59,658 bases of DNA. Source: Limisphaerales bacterium. GTDB lineage: Bacteria; Verrucomicrobiota; Verrucomicrobiia; Limisphaerales; JADLHS01. Below, piece by piece: positions 1-7,730 of this stretch. The DNA lies in assembly GCA_020848635.1 (NCBI GenBank), contig JADLHS010000241.1, positions 1-59,658 of the forward strand, in the 5' to 3' direction. The stretch's first letter is position 1. Each line of letters opens with the position of its first letter. The position numbers were made by a program, and so were the translations under genes. A model generated the notes under the pieces. It saw only the letters and a list, made by a program, of their open reading frames with translations. It ran no database searches and was not told the origin of the DNA.

Positions 1-817
1 ATTGGCCATCCTCGCTGGCTTCGAGGTCAATCTCCGCGATGCGGGGAAACTCGCGGCCAATCTCGAAGGTGTCGGCGCTTTCCGGTGTGCCGAGTTTGTG
101 AAACCAGACCTGCTGGTAAAAATGCCGATCGGCCTCTGGACGTTCGCCCGGCCTTGGGTAGCGGGTGTAAAAGGCCCCGGTTCCATCGGCCTTCCACGCG
201 GCGCTGCCGCCGCCGGTGGGATATTGCACGCCCGGAATTGTGTCGGGCAGCTGGCGGCCCGAGTCCGTTGCGAAGAAATGGAGCGTGCCATCTTCGCTGC
301 CTTTCTCGGACAGGCAAATCGCCACCAGCCGACCGTCCGGCGACGGCACGAACCAATCCATCGCGGTGGTGCCGTTGGAGTTCCAAGCGTTCGGATCGAA
401 GACGACCTGCCGTAGCGCGGGCGGATAAACGGAATTGAGCCGGACCAGCACGGGTTGTTGGGCCGGCGGTTTGTGGCGCAGGGCGAAAATATTGTCCCCG
501 CGCTTGAACGCGAGCGCGTAGCTGGCCGATTCTTCCAAGATCAATTCCTCAAGCGCCTGCGCCAGGCCAGCGTAAAACGGGAGCCCGGCGAAATAGGCGC
601 GGGTGCGTTCGTTCTGCTGGCGAGTCCAATCGCGCACGGCGACGTTGGTGGCGGTTTCGAGCCACTGGTAATCTTCAATGACCGGAGTGCCGTGATAGGT
701 ATTGGTGACCGGTTCACGGGCGGTCGGAACCACTGGAAGCTGCGCGAGACTGCTGCGCGCGTCGGCGAAGCTGATCAGCGTCAGACAAACGGCGGAGATT
801 TGAATTCGGTAGCCCAT
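1..817 (-). CDS. Prolyl oligopeptidase family protein (S9), N-terminal part, cut by window edge
   Basis: Reverse-strand reading from an ATG at 817 is open to the window edge (272 codons), so the C-terminal catalytic domain is missing. A signal-peptide-like start (MGYRIQISAVCLTLISF) is followed by features of S9A prolyl oligopeptidases: an early YHGTPVIEDYQWLE segment, where family members usually have a D-PYRWLE motif, and then propeller-like stretches such as MDWFVPSPDGRLVAI and PTGGGSAAWKADGTGAFYTRY. Family knowledge: these are serine peptidases cleaving after proline in short peptides. The Ser-Asp-His triad would lie beyond position 1, so activity cannot be judged. Probably periplasmic. 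Confidence 0.8.
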   Translation of the reverse strand, partial: MGYRIQISAVCLTLISFADARSSLAQLPVVPTAREPVTNTYHGTPVIEDYQWLETATNVAVRDWTRQQNERTRAYFAGLPFYAGLAQALEELILEESASYALAFKRGDNIFALRHKPPAQQPVLVRLNSVYPPALRQVVFDPNAWNSNGTTAMDWFVPSPDGRLVAICLSEKGSEDGTLHFFATDSGRQLPDTIPGVQYPTGGGSAAWKADGTGAFYTRYPRPGERPEADRHFYQQVWFHKLGTPESADTFEIGREFPRIAEIDLEASEDGQ

Positions 818-890
818 GGGGTGGAGCCTAATCTGTGACGCCCCAGCGGCAAGGATTTTGAGAATCCTTCCGCCAGTCGGCGGTTTTCAG

Positions 891-932
891 GCAAACAAAA
901 GGCGCGGCCCTTGCGGGCCGCGCCTTGTTTGC
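891..932. terminator. Bidirectional hairpin terminator
   Basis: A long inverted repeat: the left arm GCAAACAAAAGGCGCGGCCC pairs with the right arm GGGCCGCGCCTTGTTTGC around a TTGC loop, with only a two-base bulge. A-rich and T-rich flanks within the arms fit rho-independent termination in both directions. It sits just past the stop of the GSII gene (959). Confidence 0.7.
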
Positions 933-958
933 AGCGGTTTCGGCCGTAAGGCCGACGC

Positions 959-1999
959 CTATTTCTTGCCGGCCTTCTTGGTCGGCACGGTTGCGATCGT
1001 TTGCAGGATACGGCTGGCGATCTTGTAGGGGTCGCCCTGCGAGTTCGGACGCCGATCCTCCAGGTAACCCTTGTAATCGTTGTTGACGAAGCTGTGCGGC
1101 ACGCGAACAGAAGCGCCTCGGTTAGCGATGCCGTAGTTGAACTTGTCGATAGACTGCGTCTCGTGCAGGCCAGTCAGGCGCAGGTGATTGTCCGGGCCAT
1201 ACACCGCAATGTGTTCGTTCTTGTATTTGTCAAATGCCGCCATGAGCGCTTCGAAGTATTCCTTGCCGCCGACTTCGCGCATGTAAGTGGTCGAGAAGTT
1301 CGAGTGCATGCCGGACCCGTTCCAGTCCACGTCTTTGCCGAGCGGTTTGCAATGCCAGTTCACGTCCACGCCATATTTTTCGCACAGGCGCAGGAGGAGA
1401 TACCGCGCAATCCACATCTGGTCAGCGGCGTTTTTCGAGCCTTTGCCAAAGATCTGAAATTCCCATTGGCCCTTGGCCACTTCGGCGTTGATGCCTTCGT
1501 GGTTGATGCCGGCATCGAGGCAAAGGTCAAGGTGCGCCTCCACGATTTCGCGAGCAATGTTACCCACGTTCTTGTAGCCGACTGCCGTGTAGTATTCGCC
1601 TTGTGGTGGGGGAAAGCCACCACCCGTGGGAAACCCGAGCGGGGCGCCGTCTTTATAGAGGAAATATTCTTGCTCGTAACCGAACCACGCGCCGGGATCG
1701 TCGAGGATGCTCGCGCGGGAGTTGCTCGGATGCGGCGTCTTGCCGTCCGGCATCATGACTTCGCACATGACGAGGACACCGTTCTTCCGGGTGGTGTCCG
1801 GATAGGCCGCCACGGGTTTGAGCATGCAATCCGAGGTTTTGCCTTCCGCTTGCCGCGTGGAACTGCCGTCGAAGCCCCACATGGGCAACTCTTCCAGCTT
1901 GGGAAAGCTTTTGAATTCCTTGACTTGGGTCTTGCCGCGGAGGTTGGGAACGGGCTCGTAACCGTCGAGCCAGATGTATTCTAATTTGTATTTGGCCAT
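959..1999 (-). CDS. glnII: Glutamine synthetase, type II (eukaryote-like GSII)
   Basis: 346 aa, the length of GSII enzymes and much shorter than the ~470 aa GSI. It catalyses ATP-dependent glutamine synthesis from glutamate and ammonium in the cytoplasm. Visible motifs: MWGFDGSSTRQ near residue 45, WFGYEQEYFL (catalytic glutamates), GINAEVAKGQWEFQ, and the C-terminal NRGASVRVP arginine motif. The start chosen is ATG 1999 (MAKYKLEYIWLDG); a longer in-frame start at 2077 adds 26 residues with no family match. It stands alone, but amtB and PII lie 1.7 kb away on the same strand, a nitrogen-assimilation neighbourhood. Confidence 0.95.
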   Translation of the reverse strand: MAKYKLEYIWLDGYEPVPNLRGKTQVKEFKSFPKLEELPMWGFDGSSTRQAEGKTSDCMLKPVAAYPDTTRKNGVLVMCEVMMPDGKTPHPSNSRASILDDPGAWFGYEQEYFLYKDGAPLGFPTGGGFPPPQGEYYTAVGYKNVGNIAREIVEAHLDLCLDAGINHEGINAEVAKGQWEFQIFGKGSKNAADQMWIARYLLLRLCEKYGVDVNWHCKPLGKDVDWNGSGMHSNFSTTYMREVGGKEYFEALMAAFDKYKNEHIAVYGPDNHLRLTGLHETQSIDKFNYGIANRGASVRVPHSFVNNDYKGYLEDRRPNSQGDPYKIASRILQTIATVPTKKAGKK

Positions 2000-2091
2000 G
2001 ATGTGGTTGTTATTTGTTCGTGTCTGTGAATTCAGGTTTGTTCGATCAGCCGAAGTTCCGTCCCGCGGTCCGATCAACGGTTCGCCATTTC

Positions 2092-2107
2092 AGCAGGCGC
2101 GATGCCT
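2092..2107 (-). promoter_or_regulatory. Weak sigma-54-like promoter candidate for GSII
   Basis: On the reverse strand the sequence reads AGGCATCGCGCCTGCT, with the GG-N10-GC spacing of sigma-54 promoters but two departures from TGGCAC-N5-TTGC. It lies about 90 bp upstream of the GSII start. Listed only because the PII-amtB operon shows a better match; it could be chance. Confidence 0.25.
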
Positions 2108-2202
2108 CATCGCAAGATTTTTACGGGCGGGACTTACCAAGATGGCGTTCGCGCCCTGTCTGCAAGGGTTTTATCGGGGTGAAAAATCTGTTACGCCTGT
2201 CC

Positions 2203-2233
2203 GGCCGGGTGGTTTGGCCGGGTGGTTTGGCCG
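2203..2233. repeat. Short tandem repeat, 13-bp unit
   Basis: Two exact copies of GGCCGGGTGGTTT followed by a partial third copy (GGCCG). It lies in the ~355-bp intergenic space between GSII and the small kinase, which otherwise holds no gene I can support. Confidence 0.7.
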
Positions 2234-2354
2234 CCAAGTACTGCTTATTTTTGACCGCGGTGAGCAAAATGCCTCGTTCGTCGGGGCGATCGGACTTCCT
2301 ATTGCTGCGGCCTTCAGCAATCATTGGCGGCGAAGTGCGGTCAGCGGTTCGATT

Positions 2355-2753
2355 ATGCTCAAAGTCAAAGACACACTCCGGGCGACGGTGCATCTGACCT
2401 TTGATGGGCGGGTGATCAAAAGCTATCACGGTCCGGATGCCAAAACGCGATTCGAGAATGAGGTGCGGATTCTACGCCATCTCGAAGCGCGCGGGTGCAA
2501 CTTCGTTCCCAAACTGCTCGAGGCGGATGCCACGCAACCCCGGATCATCACCTCCAATTGTGGCGCCCGGGTGCAGCATCTGGACGAGCTGCGAACGAAA
2601 GAGCTCTTCGCCGAGCTCGAACCCTATGGCGTGCGCCACGACGACCCGGATATACGGAACGTGACTTATCGCCAATCGGATGGCCGTTTCTGCGTGATTG
2701 ATTTTGAGTTTGCCACCTTGTTGTCCAACGCCCAACCGTCGCCCGCCGCATGA
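2355..2753 (+). CDS. Minimal serine/threonine kinase-like protein
   Basis: 132 aa. Kinase hallmarks are present in miniature: Lys22 (VIKSYHG) as the beta-3 lysine, Glu36 in FENEVRIL as a possible alpha-C glutamate, a catalytic-loop pattern H95-x-D97-x4-N102 (HDDPDIRN), and D116-F-E in place of DFG. A normal kinase domain is ~250 aa, so it resembles compact Bud32- or lipopolysaccharide-kinase-like folds. The stop overlaps the start of the PP2C gene by 4 bp (ATGA), so the two are translationally coupled and probably act as a kinase/phosphatase switch. The ATG at 2355 was chosen because upstream in-frame sequence has no kinase character. Confidence 0.7.
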   Translation: MLKVKDTLRATVHLTFDGRVIKSYHGPDAKTRFENEVRILRHLEARGCNFVPKLLEADATQPRIITSNCGARVQHLDELRTKELFAELEPYGVRHDDPDIRNVTYRQSDGRFCVIDFEFATLLSNAQPSPAA

Positions 2754-3592
2754 TTCACACCCCAGTGACGACAACCGCAATGGCCCTGAAATGGTCCGGT
2801 TGGACCGATGTGGGCAAGGTGCGCAAGAACAACGAGGATTCCTTTCTCGGCCTCCAGTTCGACGCGCGCGAGGTGCAGCGACTCGGAAAAGTGGGCGAAG
2901 CTTCAACGGCGAATGCCGACTTTGCATTTGCCGTTAGTGACGGGATGGGCGGAGCCTTGGCCGGCGAGTACGCCAGCCAGATCGCCGTGGACAAGATCAC
3001 GACGTTGCTGCCGCGGTCGTTTGGGCAGCGCGCCGCCGGCTTGGACGCCGGGTTTGGCGATGTGCTCACGGAGTTGTTCACCCAAGTGCACCGCGCGCTC
3101 GCTTATCTTGGTCAGAGCTACGAAGAGTGCAGCGGCATGGAGACGACCTTGAGCTTATGCTGGTTCACGCCGGGCTGGATGTATTTTGGCCACATCGGGG
3201 ACAGCCGGATTTATTATCTGCCGGCGCGCGAGGGTGGCATCAAACAGATCAGTTATGACGATACGCACGTCGGCTGGCTGTTTCGCGCGGGAAAGATCAA
3301 CGAAAGGGAGGCCCGAACGCATCCGCGGCGAAATGTGCTCCAGAAGGCGCTCGGCGGTGGCAATCAGTTCGTGGATCCGCAGGTCGGCGCGGTGGGGTGT
3401 GAGCCGGGCGACATTTTCCTGATCTGCTCGGACGGCTTGACGGAAGGGCTCTACAACCATCACGTACTGGATTTGCTGCGCCCAGAAAAACCGATGAAGG
3501 CGGGCGACAATCCCGCGCAACGCCTCGTCCTCGAAGCCGTCAAGAATGATGGTCGCGACAATACGACGGCGGTGGTGATCCAGGTGGTTTAA
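2750..3592 (+). CDS. PP2C-family protein serine/threonine phosphatase
   Basis: 280 aa. Stp1/PrpC-type metal-dependent phosphatase: an early GWTDVGKVRKNNEDSFL motif, then SDGMGGALAGEYAS, GDSRIYYLP, ICSDGLTEGLY and the closing GRDNTTAVVIQV, which supply the metal-binding aspartates. Expected role: dephosphorylation of Ser/Thr-phosphorylated proteins, here most simply the partner or targets of the coupled small kinase. The start at 2750 is favoured by the ATGA overlap; an alternative ATG is at 2780. No membrane segment is seen. Confidence 0.9.
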   Translation: MIHTPVTTTAMALKWSGWTDVGKVRKNNEDSFLGLQFDAREVQRLGKVGEASTANADFAFAVSDGMGGALAGEYASQIAVDKITTLLPRSFGQRAAGLDAGFGDVLTELFTQVHRALAYLGQSYEECSGMETTLSLCWFTPGWMYFGHIGDSRIYYLPAREGGIKQISYDDTHVGWLFRAGKINEREARTHPRRNVLQKALGGGNQFVDPQVGAVGCEPGDIFLICSDGLTEGLYNHHVLDLLRPEKPMKAGDNPAQRLVLEAVKNDGRDNTTAVVIQVV

Positions 3593-3633
3593 ACCGGGGA
3601 GACAGCTTCGAAACGTTTTAAGGGCAAAAAGTT

Positions 3634-3667
3634 CGCGCCGCTGACGGATTGCTCCGACAGCGGCGCG
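3634..3667. terminator. Hairpin terminator between convergent genes
   Basis: Perfect 10-bp stem CGCGCCGCTG / CAGCGGCGCG with a 14-base loop, placed between the PP2C gene (+) and amtB (-). An A-rich run lies on its left side, which becomes a T-run for minus-strand transcripts. Confidence 0.65.
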
Positions 3668-3695
3668 TGTGGGTTAACCGACTCTGATGGCCAGG

Positions 3696-5180
3696 TTATC
3701 CGCGGGCTTGGTGATAGCCCTCTTCGCCGTGTTCCGCGAGGTCGAGACCCGCGACTTCGACTTCCTCGCTCGGCCGCAGACCGACGACCGCTTTCACGAT
3801 GTAGGCGATGACCACCGTGCCGACAATGGCAAGCACCAGCGTCACGCCGATCGCTTTGATTTGCTCAATGAACAGGGGTTGAAAGAACGTGTCCGTCACT
3901 TTGTCCTTGAGGTTGGTGGCTAGGTTGGCGTTGGCGGAATTGCGCGCCAGGAAACCGGTCATCAAGGCGCCCAAGGTGCCGCCGACCGCATGAACCCCGA
4001 ACGTGTCCAGGGCGTCGTCATAACCGAACCAGCTCTTGACCTTGTAGCAGAAGAACCAGGGAATAATTCCCGCCACGATCCCGATCACAAGCGCGCCCCC
4101 GGCCGTAATGAAGCCGCAAGCGGGCGTCACCACCACGAGTCCGGCCACCGCACCGGAGCAGAATCCCAGCACGCTCGGTTTGCCGCGCACGATATACTCC
4201 GCCAGCGGCCACACAAAGGAGGCCACAGCCGTCGCAATCGTCGTCGTCATAAAGGCATTCGCCGCGACGCCATCGGCCGCCACCGCGCTACCGGCATTGA
4301 AGCCGTACCAGCCCACCCAAAGCATGCCGGTGCCGATGGCGCAGAGCACCATGCTGTGCGGTGGCATCGCTTCCTTCGGGAAGCCGAGGCGTTTGCCCAG
4401 GATTAAACAGAGGATCAAGGCCGACCAACCTGATGACATATGCACCACGGTTCCTCCCGCGAAGTCGATCGCCTTGATCGAAGCGTCGGCGTTCCAGACG
4501 CCGTTCATGAATCCATTGATGCCCCAAACCATGTGGGCCAGCGGGAAGTACACCACCACCATCCAAAGCGCCACGAACAGGAGGATGGCCGTGAACTTCA
4601 TGCGTTCAGCGATGGCGCCAAGAATCAGGGCTGGCGTGATGATCGCGAACATCATTTGATACATGCTGAAAACGTTGTGCGACACCCAGTAGGCGTAGTT
4701 CGTATTCGGGAGGGAATCCACGCCATGAAGCATCGCAAATTTCATGTTTCCGAAAAACGGGCCGGAGCCGTCGGCGAAGACCATGCTGTACCCGAACACG
4801 ACCCAAAGAATCGTCACCAAGCCTGCGATGCCGAAGCATTGGGCGATGACGGAGAGAATGTTTTTCCGGCGAACCAAGCCGCCGTAGAACAGGAACAAGC
4901 CCGGCAGGGTCATGAATAAAACGAGGGCCGCACTGGTCATCATCCAGGCGTTGTGACCCGGGCCGGGATTACCAGAAGCCACCGTTTTCAGGCCGTCAGG
5001 AATCTTGCCATCCTTGTCTTTGAGCGGGGCTGTGGGGTCGGTGTTGGCGACATATGCTTCCAACCCCGCGACCCGTTGTTCGATCGTGGGTTCGGGGGCG
5101 GGCGCGTCCGCCGCGCGCAAGTTCAACAAACTGGAGGCGGTTAGTGCCGCCAAAGTCAGACCGAGGAAAAGTTTTTTCAT
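3696..5180 (-). CDS. amtB: Ammonium transporter (Amt family)
   Basis: 494 aa. A signal peptide (MKKLFLGLTLAALTASSLL) and a periplasmic stretch of ~60 residues precede about 11 membrane helices. Amt motifs include FYGGLVRRKNILS in an early helix, WGINGFMNGVWNADASIKAIDFAGGTVVHMSS (described in part here: the DFAGG-VVH motif), and FGVHAVGGTLGALMTG near the C-terminus. It conducts ammonium across the inner membrane and is normally gated by a PII trimer. The PII gene lies 40 bp upstream on the same strand, so the two form a glnK-amtB operon. Confidence 0.95.
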   Translation of the reverse strand: MKKLFLGLTLAALTASSLLNLRAADAPAPEPTIEQRVAGLEAYVANTDPTAPLKDKDGKIPDGLKTVASGNPGPGHNAWMMTSAALVLFMTLPGLFLFYGGLVRRKNILSVIAQCFGIAGLVTILWVVFGYSMVFADGSGPFFGNMKFAMLHGVDSLPNTNYAYWVSHNVFSMYQMMFAIITPALILGAIAERMKFTAILLFVALWMVVVYFPLAHMVWGINGFMNGVWNADASIKAIDFAGGTVVHMSSGWSALILCLILGKRLGFPKEAMPPHSMVLCAIGTGMLWVGWYGFNAGSAVAADGVAANAFMTTTIATAVASFVWPLAEYIVRGKPSVLGFCSGAVAGLVVVTPACGFITAGGALVIGIVAGIIPWFFCYKVKSWFGYDDALDTFGVHAVGGTLGALMTGFLARNSANANLATNLKDKVTDTFFQPLFIEQIKAIGVTLVLAIVGTVVIAYIVKAVVGLRPSEEVEVAGLDLAEHGEEGYHQARG

Positions 5181-5220
5181 TTTTTGGTAGTTGAAGTGTT
5201 TGCTAGTTATGATTGATCAG

Positions 5221-5559
<339 letters not shown>

Positions 5560-5656
5560 TCAGTGTTTTTGTTTGTTGGCGCGCGGTTGTTCGGACCAGT
5601 CCGCTCGCAGATTGTTCCATGGACTCATAGCCCGTGGGTCTGGTGAGTGCGGCTTT

Positions 5657-5672
5657 AGCAGCGGCAGTGCCA
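5657..5672 (-). promoter_or_regulatory. Sigma-54 promoter candidate for glnK-amtB
   Basis: The reverse strand reads TGGCACTGCCGCTGCT: a perfect -24 TGGCAC, correct GG-N10-GC spacing, and CTGC where TTGC is usual. The transcript start would fall near 5645, leaving an 86-base leader before the PII ATG. Nitrogen operons of this kind are classically sigma-54/NtrC controlled, and two sigma-54 activators occur elsewhere in this window. Confidence 0.5.
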
Positions 5673-6156
5673 CGCAGTTGGAGTGCGCGGGGCAGGCTCA
5701 TGAAACACCTGATTTCATTGAGGAAGTAAAATCCCTGATGCGCCGGTGGATTCCTTTGTCGCACCCCGCCATATGACGCGAATTGCACAAGTCGAACAAA
5801 TCGCAGCAGGGGAGATGGGCCGACCACTCCGAAAGGGAACGGCAGAAAAATGCGGCGGCGGACACCCAACATGTCCGCCGCCGCAACCAACCCAACAACC
5901 ACTAACCACCACATTGCCCGGCCAATTCACCCAAACCGCCGGACAAAATCCTCGCGGTTCGGCCCGCCCGTTTGCCACCGCACTGCCTCCAGCTGTCCGG
6001 GGCGATCCAGGCCGAGCATTGATCTGGCTACTATGAGCAGCGCTGGTGCCATCGCAGCCTTCTGCCCCGAACTGGACGCCCGGATGCAATGCGACCGACA
6101 GTGACGAAATAGATACGAAAGAAAAACCATGGGCCGGAATTGCCGCAGAAGCAAAA
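5673..6156. other. Intergenic stretch without a supportable gene
   Basis: About 480 bases between the PII promoter and the tRNA fragment. Short open frames exist on both strands, but none shows family motifs or a plausible ribosome site. The only structure I see is the strong hairpin at 5851-5885. The stretch may be degraded sequence left at an island edge. Confidence 0.4.
5851..5885 (-). terminator. Strong rho-independent terminator, minus direction
   Basis: Perfect 14-bp stem (TGCGGCGGCGGACA / TGTCCGCCGCCGCA) with a 7-base loop. On the minus strand the stem is followed by ATTTTTC, a proper U-tract. It has no obvious gene to terminate: the region just upstream on that strand contains only the tRNA-Pro fragment. 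Confidence 0.65.
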
Positions 6157-6180
6157 TGGTCGGAGCGACAGGATTGGAAT
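6157..6180 (-). other. 3' fragment of a tRNA-Pro gene (probable attachment-site scar)
   Basis: Read on the minus strand, these 24 bases end in CCTGTCGCTCCGACCA, which I recognise as the 3' end of bacterial tRNA-Pro (T-loop, acceptor stem and CCA), with about two mismatches to the usual sequence over the 24 bases. The rest of the tRNA is absent: the expected 5' acceptor strand and anticodon arm are not found in the ~60 bases beyond. Short 3' tRNA copies are the usual footprint (att site) of integrative elements that insert into tRNA genes. Confidence 0.55.
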
Positions 6181-6217
6181 CAGACTCACCGTTGCGCCGG
6201 CGAATCGGCGGATGATC

Positions 6218-6687
6218 ATGTGCCTTTCCATGCGCTATTACCGAGCCGCCAGAGCAGAGGAGGTTGCAAACTGGTTTTCTCCTTTTCGTGCCTGTCTTCC
6301 TGGCGGGTTATTTCCCGCAACGAAATTCCTTCCCGCCGTGCTTCAGCAGACCCCCACTGCCGAACGCAGCCAGTTTGCCACCGCCGCGGTGAGAGTGAAA
6401 CTTCCCGCTGGCAAACAAATTCTCGCCTCGCGCGAAACACCCGGTGTCATGGCTTTCCCCATCACGGAAGCCATGCGGGCTTAGCTCGTCGGCCGGGAAG
6501 GTCGCCAAATCACTCTCTACCGCATCAAACTCGGCGGATCGTGTCTGCTGACGGCCTCGTGCATTCTTGGCGAGTCGAGTTTCCTGCGCCGGCAGAAATG
6601 GAAACGGACGTTCTCGCGTGGGCCGTGCCGGCGGTGTTTCGTGACTGGGGGGTGCGCTCAGAGTTTTGGCGCAACTCTGCTCGGTGA
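6218..6687 (+). pseudogene. Decayed Crp/Fnr-family regulator
   Basis: Crp/Fnr-like segments are recognisable in order but cannot be read in one frame. RVKLPAGKQI appears in the first frame, then a TAG stop at 6482-6484. In the same frame, GREGRQITLYRIKLGGSC and LLTASCILGES follow. Then, after a shift near 6580, the +1 frame gives FPAPAEMETDVLAWAVPAVF, matching the usual end of the cyclic-nucleotide-like beta-barrel. The frame stops at 6687 before any helix-turn-helix. Functional intact relatives are ~230 aa and often control redox genes like those next door. The ATG at 6218 is only the earliest plausible start. Confidence 0.7.
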
Positions 6688-6754
6688 CTTCATCACCGAA
6701 GGCCAAACCTTCCTCGTGCAAAGTGTGAGCGTTGAAACATTCAACCCAAACACT

Positions 6755-6988
6755 ATGAAAAAACACATTGGAGCCGGTGATTGTGTTAGTCGCTTCGTTG
6801 CCGGTGCCGGGCTGATTGCCGGGGCGCGGTGCGGCGGACCGGTTTGGTTTGGGGATGGCGTTTTGCCGCTGCTCATCGCCCTGATTGGCTTCTGTCCAGC
6901 TTACACCTTGTTCGACTTGCGGCAAGAGTTGAAAGCATCGTTTCAACGAAAACTGGTCGCGAGCAGCACGCCGAGAACTGCGCCGTAG
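6755..6988 (+). CDS. DUF2892 (YgaP-like) small inner-membrane protein
   Basis: 77 aa starting at ATG 6755 (MKKHIGAGDCVSRFVAGAGL). It follows the family pattern: N-terminal GxxDxxxRxxxG, a first helix (AGLIAG), a second helix (LLIALIGFCPAYTLF) and the diagnostic GFCPAY motif. This domain is a two-helix membrane anchor found alone or fused to rhodaneses; its biochemical role is unknown to me. The last 46 bp overlap the 3' end of the convergent DUF6132 gene. It lies directly after the dead Crp/Fnr gene, which may once have regulated it. Confidence 0.7.
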   Translation: MKKHIGAGDCVSRFVAGAGLIAGARCGGPVWFGDGVLPLLIALIGFCPAYTLFDLRQELKASFQRKLVASSTPRTAP

Positions 6989-7110
6989 ATTGTGCTAATG
7001 ATTGGATTGCTGGTTAGCGGACATGTGCCGGTCGAACAGCCGACGAATTTGTAGTAGCCGAAGCCGAGTCCGCCGCCGACGAGAATTCCGATAGTGATGC
7101 GCAGAATCAT
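6943..7110 (-). CDS. DUF6132-like small membrane protein
   Basis: 55 aa from ATG 7110 (MILRITIGILVGGGLGFGYY). Two short hydrophobic helices bracket the family signature GCSTGTCPLTSNPIIST, which has two conserved cysteines, and the protein ends YGAVLGVLLATSFR. Function is unknown; it commonly sits beside thioredoxin or rhodanese genes, as here (thioredoxin starts 14 bp upstream on the same strand). It likely belongs to the thioredoxin transcript and so to the TGTAAC-type promoter. The 3' end overlaps the convergent DUF2892 gene. Confidence 0.7.
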   Translation of the reverse strand: MILRITIGILVGGGLGFGYYKFVGCSTGTCPLTSNPIISTIYGAVLGVLLATSFR

Positions 7111-7123
7111 GGTGCGTTTCAGT

Positions 7124-7468
7124 TTAAGGTGTAACTGCTGTGTTCGCCGCAGCATCCAGCCAGGCTTTGAACTGGCGCGATCCGGGGAAACCCACCAACT
7201 GACCCAGCGGTTTGCCGCGGCGAAACAGAATTAGCGTCGGCACCCCGGTGATCTCCAGCCCCGTCGCCAAGCCGGGCGTTGCATCCACGTTCGCCTTGGC
7301 GAACTTCAACCGGCCCGCAAACTCGCCCGCAAATTGCTCCAGCAAAGGAGCGATCACTTTGCACGGCCCACACCAAGGGGCGTAAAAGTCCACAACTACC
7401 GGAATGGCTGCCGACAGGACTTCCGTTTCAAAATTGGCCTCGGTTAACTCTACCAGGTTGCTGTTCAT
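7124..7468 (-). CDS. trxA: Thioredoxin
   Basis: 114 aa from the chosen ATG 7468. Classic active site WCGPCK (Cys33, Cys36) and the cis-proline motif GVPTLILFRRGK. A cytoplasmic disulfide reductase. Longer starts exist at 7486 and 7531, but the 7531 start lies upstream of the -35 element of a promoter-like motif (7496-7525) and so cannot be on that transcript. 7468 leaves a normal leader. It is followed by the DUF6132 gene. One of four thioredoxin-fold proteins in the window. Confidence 0.9.
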   Translation of the reverse strand: MNSNLVELTEANFETEVLSAAIPVVVDFYAPWCGPCKVIAPLLEQFAGEFAGRLKFAKANVDATPGLATGLEITGVPTLILFRRGKPLGQLVGFPGSRQFKAWLDAAANTAVTP

Positions 7469-7495
7469 AGCTTCGACGTTCTTCATCTCTTTGAA

Positions 7496-7525
7496 AACCG
7501 AGCCACGAACATCAAAAAGGTTACA
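7496..7525 (-). promoter_or_regulatory. TGTAAC-N17-CTCRRT promoter-like element, copy A (thioredoxin)
   Basis: On the minus strand: TGTAAC, 17-bp spacer CTTTTTGATGTTCGTGG, then CTCGGTT. It is one of five copies with identical spacing. The downstream gene is thioredoxin, with its chosen ATG 27 bases after the -10-like element. A predicted element, not experimentally known. Confidence 0.65.
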
Positions 7526-7580
7526 AATCATGCCGTCATGCCCCGCATATGGGGTAAGCTCTTAACCAAGAAACGAAGCT

Positions 7581-7730
7581 ATGCCGGTCAAATTGCCAAA
7601 CGAGAATCCAGTAAATAAGACTGTCTCTGCCATGCTGGTTGCCGTTCCGGCTAATCAGTCTGGCGGCATGCAGGTTCCCAAACTCAAAGCGAGCATGGCG
7701 AAGGAAGCCCTGGAATTCGCCCCCCGATGA
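7581..7730 (+). CDS. Hypothetical 49-residue protein upstream of proton ATPase
   Basis: An ATG at 7581 opens a 49-codon frame whose TGA overlaps the ATPase ATG (ATGA). The product (MPVKLPNENPVNKTVSAML...) has no motif I know. The 4-bp overlap suggests translational coupling or a leader ORF, but a chance frame or a relic is also possible. Confidence 0.3.
   Translation: MPVKLPNENPVNKTVSAMLVAVPANQSGGMQVPKLKASMAKEALEFAPR

Noticed and set aside
1001-1984. 327-codon plus-strand frame opposite glutamine synthetase
   Set aside because: Antisense shadow of GSII; the GSII protein matches its family over full length.
2121-2429. 102-codon minus-strand frame upstream of GSII
   Set aside because: No motif, and it overlaps the start of the small kinase gene on the other strand.
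7130-7160. TGTAAC on the plus strand
   Set aside because: No CTCRRT element 17 bp further on; it lies in thioredoxin coding sequence.
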